Below, in pieces: positions 10,201-16,693 of a DNA stretch of 24,957 nucleotides. Source of the DNA: Saccoglossus kowalevskii (taxonomy: Eukaryota > Hemichordata > Enteropneusta > Harrimaniidae); NCBI RefSeq assembly GCF_000003605.2, contig NW_003116448.1, positions 345,389 through 370,345 on the forward strand, given 5' to 3'. A program made the translations under genes and the position numbers. The notes under the pieces are model-generated. The model did not search any database. It worked only from the letters and a program-made list of their open reading frames with translations, and was not told the DNA's origin. Numbering within the stretch: the stretch's first letter is position 1; each line of letters begins with the position of its first letter.

Positions 10201-11085
10201 TTCTCCCGTCGTCACGTCCACTGATCCACAAAGAAAATGAAACACTTATTGTTAAAGGGGAAAACACACACACACAGAAAAACAGACACTCGTGGCGCTC
10301 ACACTTCCGTTCCTGTCGGTACCTTGGCTTCCACCATTGCAACACCGTATTTTTGCAATGTTCTTTATTGTCATAAACAAGTGGTGATTTGTTCAAATAA
10401 AGAATATATGCGTATAAGATATACGACCTGTTTTCGAAAAAAATATGGCGATGCTCATAAACTTGGAAAACATCTAATAGACTGTATACGTTTGTAAGAA
10501 ACTAACTTATTCCAGAGTGGAGAGATCACGGTAGTCATTTCCTATCACAATTATCATAATAAAAAGTTGATTCATTTTGTTGCAGATGAAAGAGACTACC
10601 GACAACAAGCGGCCGTCCCATTGTCGGATGAGAGCCATGCCGGAGAGGACGTGCCCATATATGCAACTGGTGCATACGCACATCTATTCCACGGCACACA
10701 GGAACAAAACTATATTGCCCATGCCATCAAATATGCTTCCTGTATTGGCGAGTATTCAGATCACTGTCGTGCGCAGGCAACCACAAAAGCGCCAGTAACA
10801 GTGAAGAGAACGACTAAACGTTCCACAACTCCAGCTGTGACGAAACGTCTACAGTATGCACCCGTTCCCACGCAACAACTGCCGAAATCGGCAGACACTG
10901 AGGTTATAGAACGTTTAAACGAACAGGACGACGATGGACATTCGGGAAATACACTTACTTACATTCCGCCCAAAATTGAACTCCATTGTGTCATGACGCC
11001 CTCATCGGCAAGTACGCCCGCATTTATGGTTGCAACCACTATATTTTGTTTTGTATATTACGTTATACTGTTGCTATTTAGATGA
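4198..11085 (+). CDS. ALP: Alkaline phosphatase, GPI-anchored, nine coding exons (610 aa)
   Basis: This gene encodes a secretory-pathway metallo-phosphomonoesterase expected on the outer cell surface. Coding exons are 4198-4279, 6694-6917, 7214-7388, 7608-7783, 7995-8199, 8689-8829, 9224-9415, 9926-10063 and 10586-11085; every intron is GT-AG, all phases fit, and the total is 1,833 nt. Visible motifs are a signal peptide (1 to about 26), [10 protein letters not shown] with metal ligand D63, DSAGTGTAY with nucleophile S113, HATP (H174, T176), VMGGGR (222-226), [11 protein letters not shown] (E334, D339, H343), TADHSH (D380, H381, H383) and SHAGEDV (H462). The C terminus has a hydrophobic tail of GPI-signal type (584-610). 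The protein is longer than vertebrate forms (about 525-535 residues) because of a roughly 78-residue Thr/Ser/Lys-rich stalk (506-583). An NET sequon lies near residue 281. The family is certain; which paralogue is not. Confidence 0.96.
4427..4588. mobile_element. Short MITE-like element in phosphatase intron 1
   Basis: The left end 4427-4446 begins GAGTGTATAAAT and ends GAAAG. The right end 4569-4588 is its reverse complement at 17 of 20 positions. The unit is 162 bp, with no coding capacity and no clear target-site duplication. It differs in sequence from the GCGCCCTC-type elements elsewhere in the window. Confidence 0.6.
5186..5202. promoter_or_regulatory. Twin CACGTG E-boxes in intron 1
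   Basis: CACGTG occurs at 5186-5191 and again at 5197-5202, 11 bases start to start, which is about one helical turn. E-boxes of this form bind bHLH or bHLH-Zip proteins. Two copies in phase in the first intron could be an enhancer site, but chance is not excluded. Confidence 0.25.
6694..6917 (+). CDS. ALP: Alkaline phosphatase exon 2 (first metal-site motif)
   Basis: Codes for residues 28-102. It contains the helix that starts the mature chain, then [20 protein letters not shown] with the metal-binding Asp (D63), and ends at VALAK before a GTGAGT donor. It joins exon 1 in phase 1 and exon 3 in phase 0. The frame also stays open upstream through the intron to an ATG at 6654 (see findings). 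Confidence 0.95.
7214..7388 (+). CDS. ALP: Alkaline phosphatase exon 3 (catalytic serine)
   Basis: Codes for residues 103-160 plus one base. [20 protein letters not shown] carries the phosphorylated nucleophile S113 in the family's D-S-A-G-T context. The acceptor is TTTCAG and the donor GTAGCT, phase 1. Confidence 0.95.
7608..7783 (+). CDS. ALP: Alkaline phosphatase exon 4 (HATP motif)
   Basis: Codes for residues 161-219. [20 protein letters not shown] supplies the metal-site H174 and T176, followed by the [11 protein letters not shown] segment. The acceptor is TGTACAG and the donor GTGAGA. Alignment to the family is unbroken. Confidence 0.95.
7820..7850. repeat. Solo end of a GCGCCCTC-type MITE in intron 4
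   Basis: The sequence around 7830-7840 (CGCGCCCTCTA within a CATATAAGT context) matches the TIR of the elements at 8999-9156 and 15121-15346. No partner end is visible in the rest of intron 4 (7784-7994), so this looks like a truncated relic. Confidence 0.45.
7995..8199 (+). CDS. ALP: Alkaline phosphatase exon 5
   Basis: Codes for residues 220-287 plus one base. It starts with the conserved [12 protein letters not shown] strand-turn, passes through [10 protein letters not shown], and ends with an N-glycosylation sequon (NET) before DYLLG. Phases are 0 at entry and 1 at exit, and the donor is GTAATT. Confidence 0.94.
8689..8829 (+). CDS. ALP: Alkaline phosphatase exon 6
   Basis: Codes for residues 288-334 plus one base: [16 protein letters not shown], then [18 protein letters not shown] and GFFLFVE, ending in metal-ligand E334. 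Most of this stretch is nearly identical in character to vertebrate enzymes. Confidence 0.95.
8999..9156. mobile_element. MITE A, TA-flanked, in phosphatase intron 6
   Basis: 158 bp bounded by TA dinucleotides (8997-8998 and 9157-9158). The left end reads CACCATTCCTATAA then CGCGCCCTC; the right end is an imperfect inverse ending GAGGGCGCAATTTATAG before a diverged tip. There is no coding capacity. The TA duplication and TIR style suggest a Tc1/mariner-related or similar non-autonomous element. It shares TIRs and the inner TTCTGTGACGT segment with MITE B. Confidence 0.65.
9224..9415 (+). CDS. ALP: Alkaline phosphatase exon 7 (two metal-site motifs)
   Basis: Codes for residues 335-398 plus one base. 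It contains [14 protein letters not shown] (D339, H343) and [18 protein letters not shown] (D380, H381, H383). The split Ala codon at the junction completes VEAGRIDH. The acceptor is TTGACAG and the donor GTAGCT. Confidence 0.96.
9926..10063 (+). CDS. ALP: Alkaline phosphatase exon 8
   Basis: Codes for residues 399-444 plus one base. It contains [15 protein letters not shown], equivalent to the family's TAILYGNGPG strand, then a basic, less conserved surface segment (crown-domain region). The donor is GTAAGT. The 206-residue open frame on the opposite strand here is an antisense shadow. Confidence 0.93.
10586..11085 (+). CDS. ALP: Alkaline phosphatase exon 9 (C-terminus, stalk and GPI signal)
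   Basis: Codes for residues 445-610 and the TGA stop. [20 protein letters not shown] carries metal-ligand H462, followed by [20 protein letters not shown] and a Cys pair (C497, C505). Residues 506-583 form a low-complexity stalk rich in Thr, Ser, Lys and Pro, likely O-glycosylated. Residues 584-610 (SSAS, then a hydrophobic run ending LLLFR) fit a GPI-attachment signal with a small-residue omega site near 584-587. Confidence 0.95.
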
Positions 11086-11200
11086 AAGTAGAATAGTTAT
11101 TAGTATTTGCTATATTTTATGACTAGGAATGGGAATTTTTTAACGATTTTAAAAAATGTAATTGTTTTGTTGTCACTATTTATTTGTTTATTTTTGGAGT

Positions 11201-11222
11201 ATTAAAGTTTAAAAATAATAAA
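11201..11222 (+). terminator. Poly(A) signals of the phosphatase gene
   Basis: ATTAAA at 11201-11206 and AATAAA at 11217-11222 lie 116-137 bases after the phosphatase stop codon and are followed by T/GT-rich sequence. Either could direct cleavage. Confidence 0.6.
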
Positions 11223-12953
11223 TACTTTCATTTATGATAATATTGTGTGCACCTTTCTTGATGTCTACGCCACAAAAACACAAAAGGACCATGTGAAAAC
11301 CCCGTGCTATTTTTTGTTTTTATGATAAATTTGCTTTTTTAAACACTATGTGGACATTTTTTTTTTCTTTAAGATTTACTCGTGTATATTTTTTCTGTTA
11401 TTTTTTCCTGCAGTATTTTATACAGCATTTTTTTTCTGCGCAAATTATATTTTTTCTTCAATTCTTCCGCCACCTCAAGATTATATAATGGTCAACCCCT
11501 AATGTCATATTGCCGAATTAACGATGATGATAAGGTTCCATTGAATCAAACCTCATTCAAAAACGGTACGGACAATTTTCAAATCATTGGTCTCGAACAT
11601 GTCTCGCCCGCCATAATATTTTCCCGCTACGTTCCAAACACTGTGGTTGGTGGCGTACTTGAGAAGTCCAGACTGATTTGGGAGCTGTGATGTGCACATT
11701 CACTAGTGAGCGTCGTGTTAACAAATAACTAATGGGGGGCACTGATCGTATTCTTCTTCAATTAGATTGATCGGTCCCCTCTGTAATGTGTTTGAATTCA
11801 CACTCTTTGATCTACACATAATTTGTCGTCAGATTTCGGATTTTATCACGCCCAGAGTTAGATAATGTATATTCATCAGTGGATCGTTGTGCAACCTTAA
11901 ATACAGCGCCTACATACCAAACTTTAATGCACACGAGTTCCCAAAATTCTACGACCTTTCTGTGACACGCGGTCTGCATCCACGCATATCGTCATAGACG
12001 CTCCAGGGACTTCATAGCAGATTTCATTTGCAAATAAGGGTGTTTCCTGAAAGCAGTTCGTGGAGAGCTGTTGACAGGACTCATTTTAAAGAGTTAAACG
12101 CTTTCAAAATGTATATTTATACATGTTTTGTTGCAGTTTTCAAGTCAGATAAAGCATCCTGTACATGAGCTCTTCTGGGATATAAATTCCACCGTGACGA
12201 CACTATTTCAAACAACGAATGTTTCAATCGTGATATATTCTCAGGCTAAAGTGAAATTGTAGAAATCAAACACGTACACCACGCACATACATACCGTAAA
12301 TGGGATTTGTTATAACATTACAAGGTTATCTCTAGATCTCACCTATTCGTAGAGATGGTTGACACGATTGACGTCATGAGCTTAGTATTATTCACACATC
12401 GAAGGCGAAGAAGTAGAGGGCAATAACCGAGTACTGGAAAGGGGTTTTGTGGGACAGAAAGAGACGAAATAAACTATAAATATTGAGGTCATATTTTTTG
12501 GAGACATTCAAGTAAGTTCCATGAAAAATGTGAATGGATACATCGAACTCGTCGTTAGATGTATATGTCGATACTTTCAGCTGGAACAATTCCCATCTAT
12601 TTCCATGTTATTATCACAAATATACGTCAGTTAAGATGACTAGCACTATTGATACCTCAGTATTACATAGATTTAAATAAATTGCTGAAAAACACAATTT
12701 GTGACTTTTTAGTACTAGTTGTTTGGCCTTTGTCTCAGTAAGCCGAATATACCTCACCCACAAATCAATGCCAAGATCTCACTGAGAGCGAGACTTGATT
12801 TTGTCCACTCTTTCAAATACCATGGTTACATAAATTAGGAGAATAGTAGAAGCAATTACGGGGGTGGTGATGTTTAGAGTGAAACGTAGACTGGCAAAGT
12901 CGGGACTTCTTTTTTGTTTTACAAATAGAAATAATTAATTGTTCTTTTATTCC
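11223..12953. other. Intergenic region between phosphatase and the assembly gap
   Basis: Nothing coding is supported. T-rich runs occur at about 11315-11460. An open frame at 11382-11690 (+) begins in that T-rich stretch and shows no domain. No repeat with clear boundaries was found. Confidence 0.5.
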
Positions 12954-13123
12954 NNNNNNNNNNNNNNNNNNNNNNNNNNNNNNNNNNNNNNNNNNNNNNN
13001 NNNNNNNNNNNNNNNNNNNNNNNNNNNNNNNNNNNNNNNNNNNNNNNNNNNNNNNNNNNNNNNNNNNNNNNNNNNNNNNNNNNNNNNNNNNNNNNNNNNN
13101 NNNNNNNNNNNNNNNNNNNNNNN
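12954..13123. other. Assembly gap (170 N)
   Basis: A run of 170 undetermined bases. Any exon or repeat inside it is invisible, and open frames that cross it are artefacts. Confidence 1.
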
Positions 13124-13375
13124 AACGTATATGTGTGAAGGCAATATTGTTCTCAATAAAATCCACATCCGGACATTTTATTCGGCACTGCTTAACGATA
13201 GGAAATCACTAAAAGCTGTGGAAATTCATATAAAGTTGTAAATTGTTAATTCAACGATTCCCTATACTTTATTACAATCGCATACAACAGGAACGACACA
13301 ATGAACAGATCAACAAGCCAGAAATCAGTGTACGTCGCCAGATAAGCAATAATTATATACGCAAGCAAACGTCAG

Positions 13376-13585
13376 AATGTTAGGGGAGTTGTCATTTTGT
13401 CATCCTGGGGTGGGATGGATTTCATTATTAGCGTCGGAGACTATGATGACCAAATCCTGTGGAACTTGGACACAGGAAATCCAAAGATGGGTGTCCTCCG
13501 CTCCTATTCAAGATGTCCAACCCTTATTAACAATGATAATAAAGACATGGCCCCTACTGATTCATCAAGGTGGCCGTCTACAACA
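13376..13585 (+). pseudogene. WD40-repeat-like exon or gene remnant
   Basis: A frame open from an AG (13374-13375) to TAA (13583-13585) reads through MDFIISVGDYDDQILWNLDT and on to GNPKMGVLRSY. The pattern of a hydrophobic strand, then SVG-x-DD, then I-L-W-x-L-D-TG matches the last two strands of a WD40 blade. Only one blade is present. No companion blade is visible before the N gap or after the stop, and no strong donor is seen. It may be the final exon of a plus-strand gene lost in or before the gap, or a decayed fragment. It lies downstream of, and antisense to, the end of the receptor gene. The parent family is not recognised. Confidence 0.4.
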
Positions 13586-13844
13586 TAATCGTACAGTCAG
13601 TGTCATATATTGGAAGTAGCATACGTATTACACAATATTATGTCCGTGTTTCTATACAACATGATAACCTCAGCCGATTACTCGATACATGCGCATGCAT
13701 ACAAATTTGTCGCTTTTTCGCTTATTATCATCTCAGCATCTCAAAAACAGCCTGTTGTCATTGATATCTAAACGGTATAGTTCACTTATTGAAGTGAGTG
13801 AGTCAGGGTGCATGGAAGTTCTTATCGTACTTAAGTCACTGTCG

Positions 13845-13850
13845 TTTATT
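13845..13850 (-). terminator. Poly(A) signal of the receptor gene
   Basis: AATAAA on the minus strand, 40 bases beyond the TGA that closes the TM4 frame. This is a short but plausible 3' UTR. Confidence 0.5.
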
Positions 13851-13889
13851 TACACCTGGGGGTTCGTCGTTTACCGAATATTATCGAGA

Positions 13890-14400
13890 TCAATGTTCTT
13901 CTTCTTGGTGAGACGCTTTCCCCATAATTGAAATAAAAATGAGGAAAAATAATAACAGAATAATTTGCGATAATGTGTACAAAACCATGTACGACCGGTC
14001 GGTGATTCGCGAGACTTCCCGCCATTCTCGCAGACGACGTTGCTGAGTTTCTAGATCATGGTCGCAGAATTCGGAATCAATTTCAGAATCCGACGTTGGC
14101 ATGGCCTCCGTCTGTTCAAGTTGACAATTGTTACTAAGCTTTGCGCCGACTTTTTTACCGCTGAAATATGGTCCTAGAGAAATCTCTTCACTCTCATCAT
14201 GAAGTCGCCGCGGTTTTGCGACACGGTAGGATTTAATGCGCACGCGCGTGCAAGCCAATCTGCCAAGAATCTGAATGACACAACTTTGATATGTCTCGGG
14301 ACTTCTGGACACACAGGCCCTGGAAAATGCATACTCAGAGTATACGCCATAACAAATGCGGATAAGACTGCAAGGCCGATTGTGACAAAAAAGTACCGTT
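13890..14400 (-). pseudogene. Receptor exon 5 (TM3, cytoplasmic loop, TM4) with frame slip
   Basis: After a TTTTACAG acceptor the first frame encodes TM3 (YFFVTIGLAVLSAFVMAYTL) and VVSFRFLADWLAR, then drifts to a TAG at 14176-14174. A second frame, shifted by two bases, encodes a charged loop, then QQRRLREWREVSRITDRSYM and the TM4 helix (about 13994-13923), ending at TGA 13892-13890 with the tail KASHQEEEH. Both halves are family-typical, so the break lies between them, most simply at the CG repeat 14243-14248. I labelled the exon broken; if the slip is a sequencing error it is an ordinary terminal exon. Confidence 0.8.
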
Positions 14401-16693
14401 CTGTAAAAGGAAAAAAAAAACACGTTATTTAACATTATCAGTAAAGTCGCTCATTTTAAAATATGCAACGAAAAGTGGTATCGAGATGTCATAAAATACT
14501 CACGTAAGTATGGAACAACTTCTGCCGTTGGCGGCATGTAGTCTGAAATGACGGTAAGGAAGACGAACTGTGACAGAATGCTAATAACGCACAGACTGAC
14601 CCGCTCCCCGGAATCAGACGGCAGATAAAATCCAACAGAAATCAATATTGACGCAAGGAACGATGGGAGTATTATGTTTACTATATAGAACATGGACCGT
14701 CGCCTCAGGTGTATCGTGTACGTAACGTCGGGAAACAATTCCGGGCAGCAGACGTACTTTTCTGTTCTTTTCTCCACAGGCATTTCTAGCACTTCCCATT
14801 CGCCATTTTGAGTGAATCGGTCAATATTGCTTGTCGGATCGACTTCGTAATCGATCAAACCGCCGTGGTAGCTCCAAGAAGCAAACTTGAAAACACAACG
14901 TTGCTCGTCAAATGGAAACAAAGTCGCGTCAATGGAACAGGTAGCTTCGATTACTGCCGGCTGCAGTGCCGTCACGGTGCCATTGTGGTTGATAATGGCG
15001 TCTGTATCAAAATGCCGCTGAAAATTTGACGTAACACTGAAAGAAATCAATTCGTATGTTTTAATTCACGCAAACAGTTCGGAGCTCTCTTTACGTATAC
15101 AATAATCGTTTTTCTAAATACACCTTCCCATAAATCGCGCCCTCTAGTGACAAAGCGCTTCTGTGACGTGCTTGGGTGACACGACAGTCGCGTATATTGC
15201 CTTGATCTGTAGTCTTCAGTAAAAAGTGTTTTAGAGATAGAACCATACCAGATAACGAACGACAATATATTACCGAGCACGGTTGTCGATTTGAACGACA
15301 CTGTCTCCACCCATTATACTAGAGGGCGCGATTTATAGGAATGGTGTATTACGGTATCCTAAAAACTCGACTGTAAATTACCTTCCATATAACACAGTAT
15401 CTGGCTGCCATATATTTGTGATTGGTATCTGGATTTGTTTTATACCACTATATAAAGCTGGATTCCAAAATAAGTAGTCGTCCGTCCACTCCTAGAAAAT
15501 AAATGTACACAATATAAACAATATAAACAATTATTGACAGATATATTCTGGAGAATTAAATCTACGTCATCATATCATCACTGATTTTATTCAAGGAATG
15601 TAACCAAAGATATTACTAACACTACTAAAAATGAAACACATATTTGGTTTGTTTTTGCATAATAATGCGAGAAAGCTGAGATTTTCGATATGTCAGGGCA
15701 ATTTTGCAAACATTGATAGATATAATAGTCCGATGTCCCCTGAAACACCGAAGTCTTTTACCTGTATACTCTCACTAACCTGAGCAAGCCAAGTTTTCAA
15801 TATTACCACTTGGTTCTTTTCATCCTATAGTAATAAACAAACAATACAACAATCAAGTTGTGCCCTCTAGCGGCAATGAGCTTACATGATGTCAAAATGC
15901 GCGAACAGAAATCAAAATAATACGGACTAGCTGTAGGACGTCGTGTCTGCCCCGTTTACGCCACGGGCTCTTGTCGGTAGAGGGCGCTATGTAAAGACAG
16001 TCGTATTACCTCACGTAATCGTTTTTCACGCCATGGTCATGTTTTGATACATTGTCCAATATGGCAGTGTGCACGTCACGACTACTATTTTTTTCAATGT
16101 TGTCCACGGGTAAGCGAATCTAATGCATGTATTGTTCTCAAAGGAAAGCCTGAATTGAATTAGTTATAAAGCTAAAGTCAATTGCAATTACACCCTCAAT
16201 GCACAAAACATTGCCACGAGAAATTTAATTCAGAGATAAGACCCGTGTGGTAGTTGTAGAATGTGTGGTAGTTTTTTAGGAAGTTCAAAAAGCACCGTCA
16301 CGCAAATTGAGTCGAAGCATAGATACAAAGCAGAATTAGATACGTCCAAAAAACGTATCAACAAAAAAATGCTCGCTTATTGGCCTTACTGTTGAGCGTT
16401 AGGGTTGGGCCAATCAGACACAACGTAAATTGTAGGCCTTTTAATGTCAGCAAAACACCCACCATATCAATCAGCTGTATCGGCGTCATTCTGTGTTTGA
16501 CTACGATGGCGCTTTCCTCATCGCTAACCGGTCGTACGTAATATTTGGGATAGTTATCCAATAAATTGTTGACCAGAGCAACACCAGCTTTCGATGCAAT
16601 GACGGGTTCTGTTGAAAACAAAAGAAGAAGTATGAAAACAATCAATTTTGTGACCAACCAACTCCACCAGATAATTGGAACATTTCTAAACAT
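13890..16693 (-). CDS. Nicotinic acetylcholine receptor subunit, alpha type, five exons, frame slip before TM4
   Basis: A pentameric Cys-loop ligand-gated cation-channel subunit. Coding exons on the minus strand are 16693-16463, 15824-15780 (the family's typical 45-nt exon), 15491-15382 (typical 110-nt exon), 15036-14504 and 14400-13890, all GT-AG. Features are a signal peptide (1-34), EWTDDYLFWN loop D (W94), WQPDTVLYG loop A (Y127), the Cys-loop C162-C176 with FPFD, SWSYHG loop B (W183), and vicinal C225-C226 after Y223, which defines an alpha-type subunit. TM1 is about 245-267, TM2 274-293 and TM3 309-328. Read literally the chain ends at a TAG (14176-14174) after 381 residues. TM4 lies in another frame of the same exon; a 2-base slip would account for it, giving an expected length near 475. 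The orthologous subunit number cannot be assigned. It is either a working gene with a sequence or assembly error, or a recently damaged allele. Confidence 0.93.
14243..14248. repeat. CGCGCG tract at the receptor frame break
   Basis: A three-unit CG dinucleotide run inside an alternating purine-pyrimidine stretch (about 14238-14251). One CG unit more or less changes the frame by exactly the amount that separates the TM3 and TM4 frames. Confidence 0.6.
14504..15036 (-). CDS. Receptor exon 4 (Cys-loop, loops B and C, TM1, TM2)
   Basis: 533 nt, from VTSNFQRHFDTDAI to MPPTAEVVPYL. It holds the Cys-loop (C162 to C176), loop B SWSYHGG, loop C TEKYVCCPELFPDVTY, the RRR pre-TM1 motif, TM1 with its conserved Pro (P253), and the M2 channel helix beginning SGERVSL. 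It ends in phase 1 at GTGAGT. Loop C has Phe (F230) where agonist-binding subunits have a second Tyr. Confidence 0.96.
15121..15346. mobile_element. MITE B, TA-flanked, in receptor intron 3
   Basis: 226 bp flanked by TA at 15119-15120 and 15347-15348. The left TIR starts CACCTTCCCATAAATCGCGC then CCTCTAGT. The right end, read inverted, starts CACCATTCCTATAAATCGCG then CCCTCTAGT. The arms are about 28 bp and nearly identical. There is no coding capacity. This is the best-preserved member of the family seen here. Confidence 0.8.
15382..15491 (-). CDS. Receptor exon 3 (110 nt; loops D and A)
   Basis: EWTDDYLFWNPALYSG, then NIWQPDTVLYG, phase 0 in and phase 2 out, bounded by TTCTAG and GTAATT. 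The 110-nt length is conserved in the family. W94 (loop D) and Y127 (loop A) of the agonist site are present. Confidence 0.95.
15780..15824 (-). CDS. Receptor exon 2 (45 nt)
   Basis: DEKNQVVILKTWLAQ in phase 0 at both ends, with an ATAG acceptor and GTTAGT donor. The length of exactly 45 nt and the DEKNQ...W pattern are hallmarks of nicotinic receptor genes. Confidence 0.95.
15847..16003. mobile_element. MITE C, related element in receptor intron 1
   Basis: About 157 bp between TA dinucleotides (15845-15846, 16004-16005). The subterminal arms GCCCTCTAGCGGCAATGAGC (15862-15881) and the inverse of 15967-15985 match closely. The tips (CAAC... and ...GTCG) are less alike. It shares the GCCCTCTA core with MITEs A and B but differs elsewhere, so it is a related subfamily or an independent family with convergent ends. 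Confidence 0.55.
16463..16693 (-). CDS. Receptor exon 1 (signal peptide and N-terminal helix)
   Basis: Begins at ATG 16693 with MFRNVPIIWWSWLVTKLIVF and further Leu/Ile residues, a strong signal peptide likely cut near 34. The N-terminal helix and the YVRPVSDEES and VVKHRMTPIQLIDM strands follow. It ends in phase 0 at GTGGGT. The start was chosen because it is the only ATG giving a signal peptide in frame; additional 5' untranslated exons would not be visible. Confidence 0.9.

Noticed and set aside
9776-10396. 206-codon minus-strand open frame, the longest in the window
   Set aside because: It is antisense to phosphatase exon 8 and its flanking introns and has no recognisable domain.
11382-11690. 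102-codon plus-strand open frame after the phosphatase
   Set aside because: Its first third is encoded by T-rich sequence that yields hydrophobic residues by composition. No family match and no start context.
12813-13241. Open frames spanning the N run
   Set aside because: They are open only because undetermined codons are not stops.
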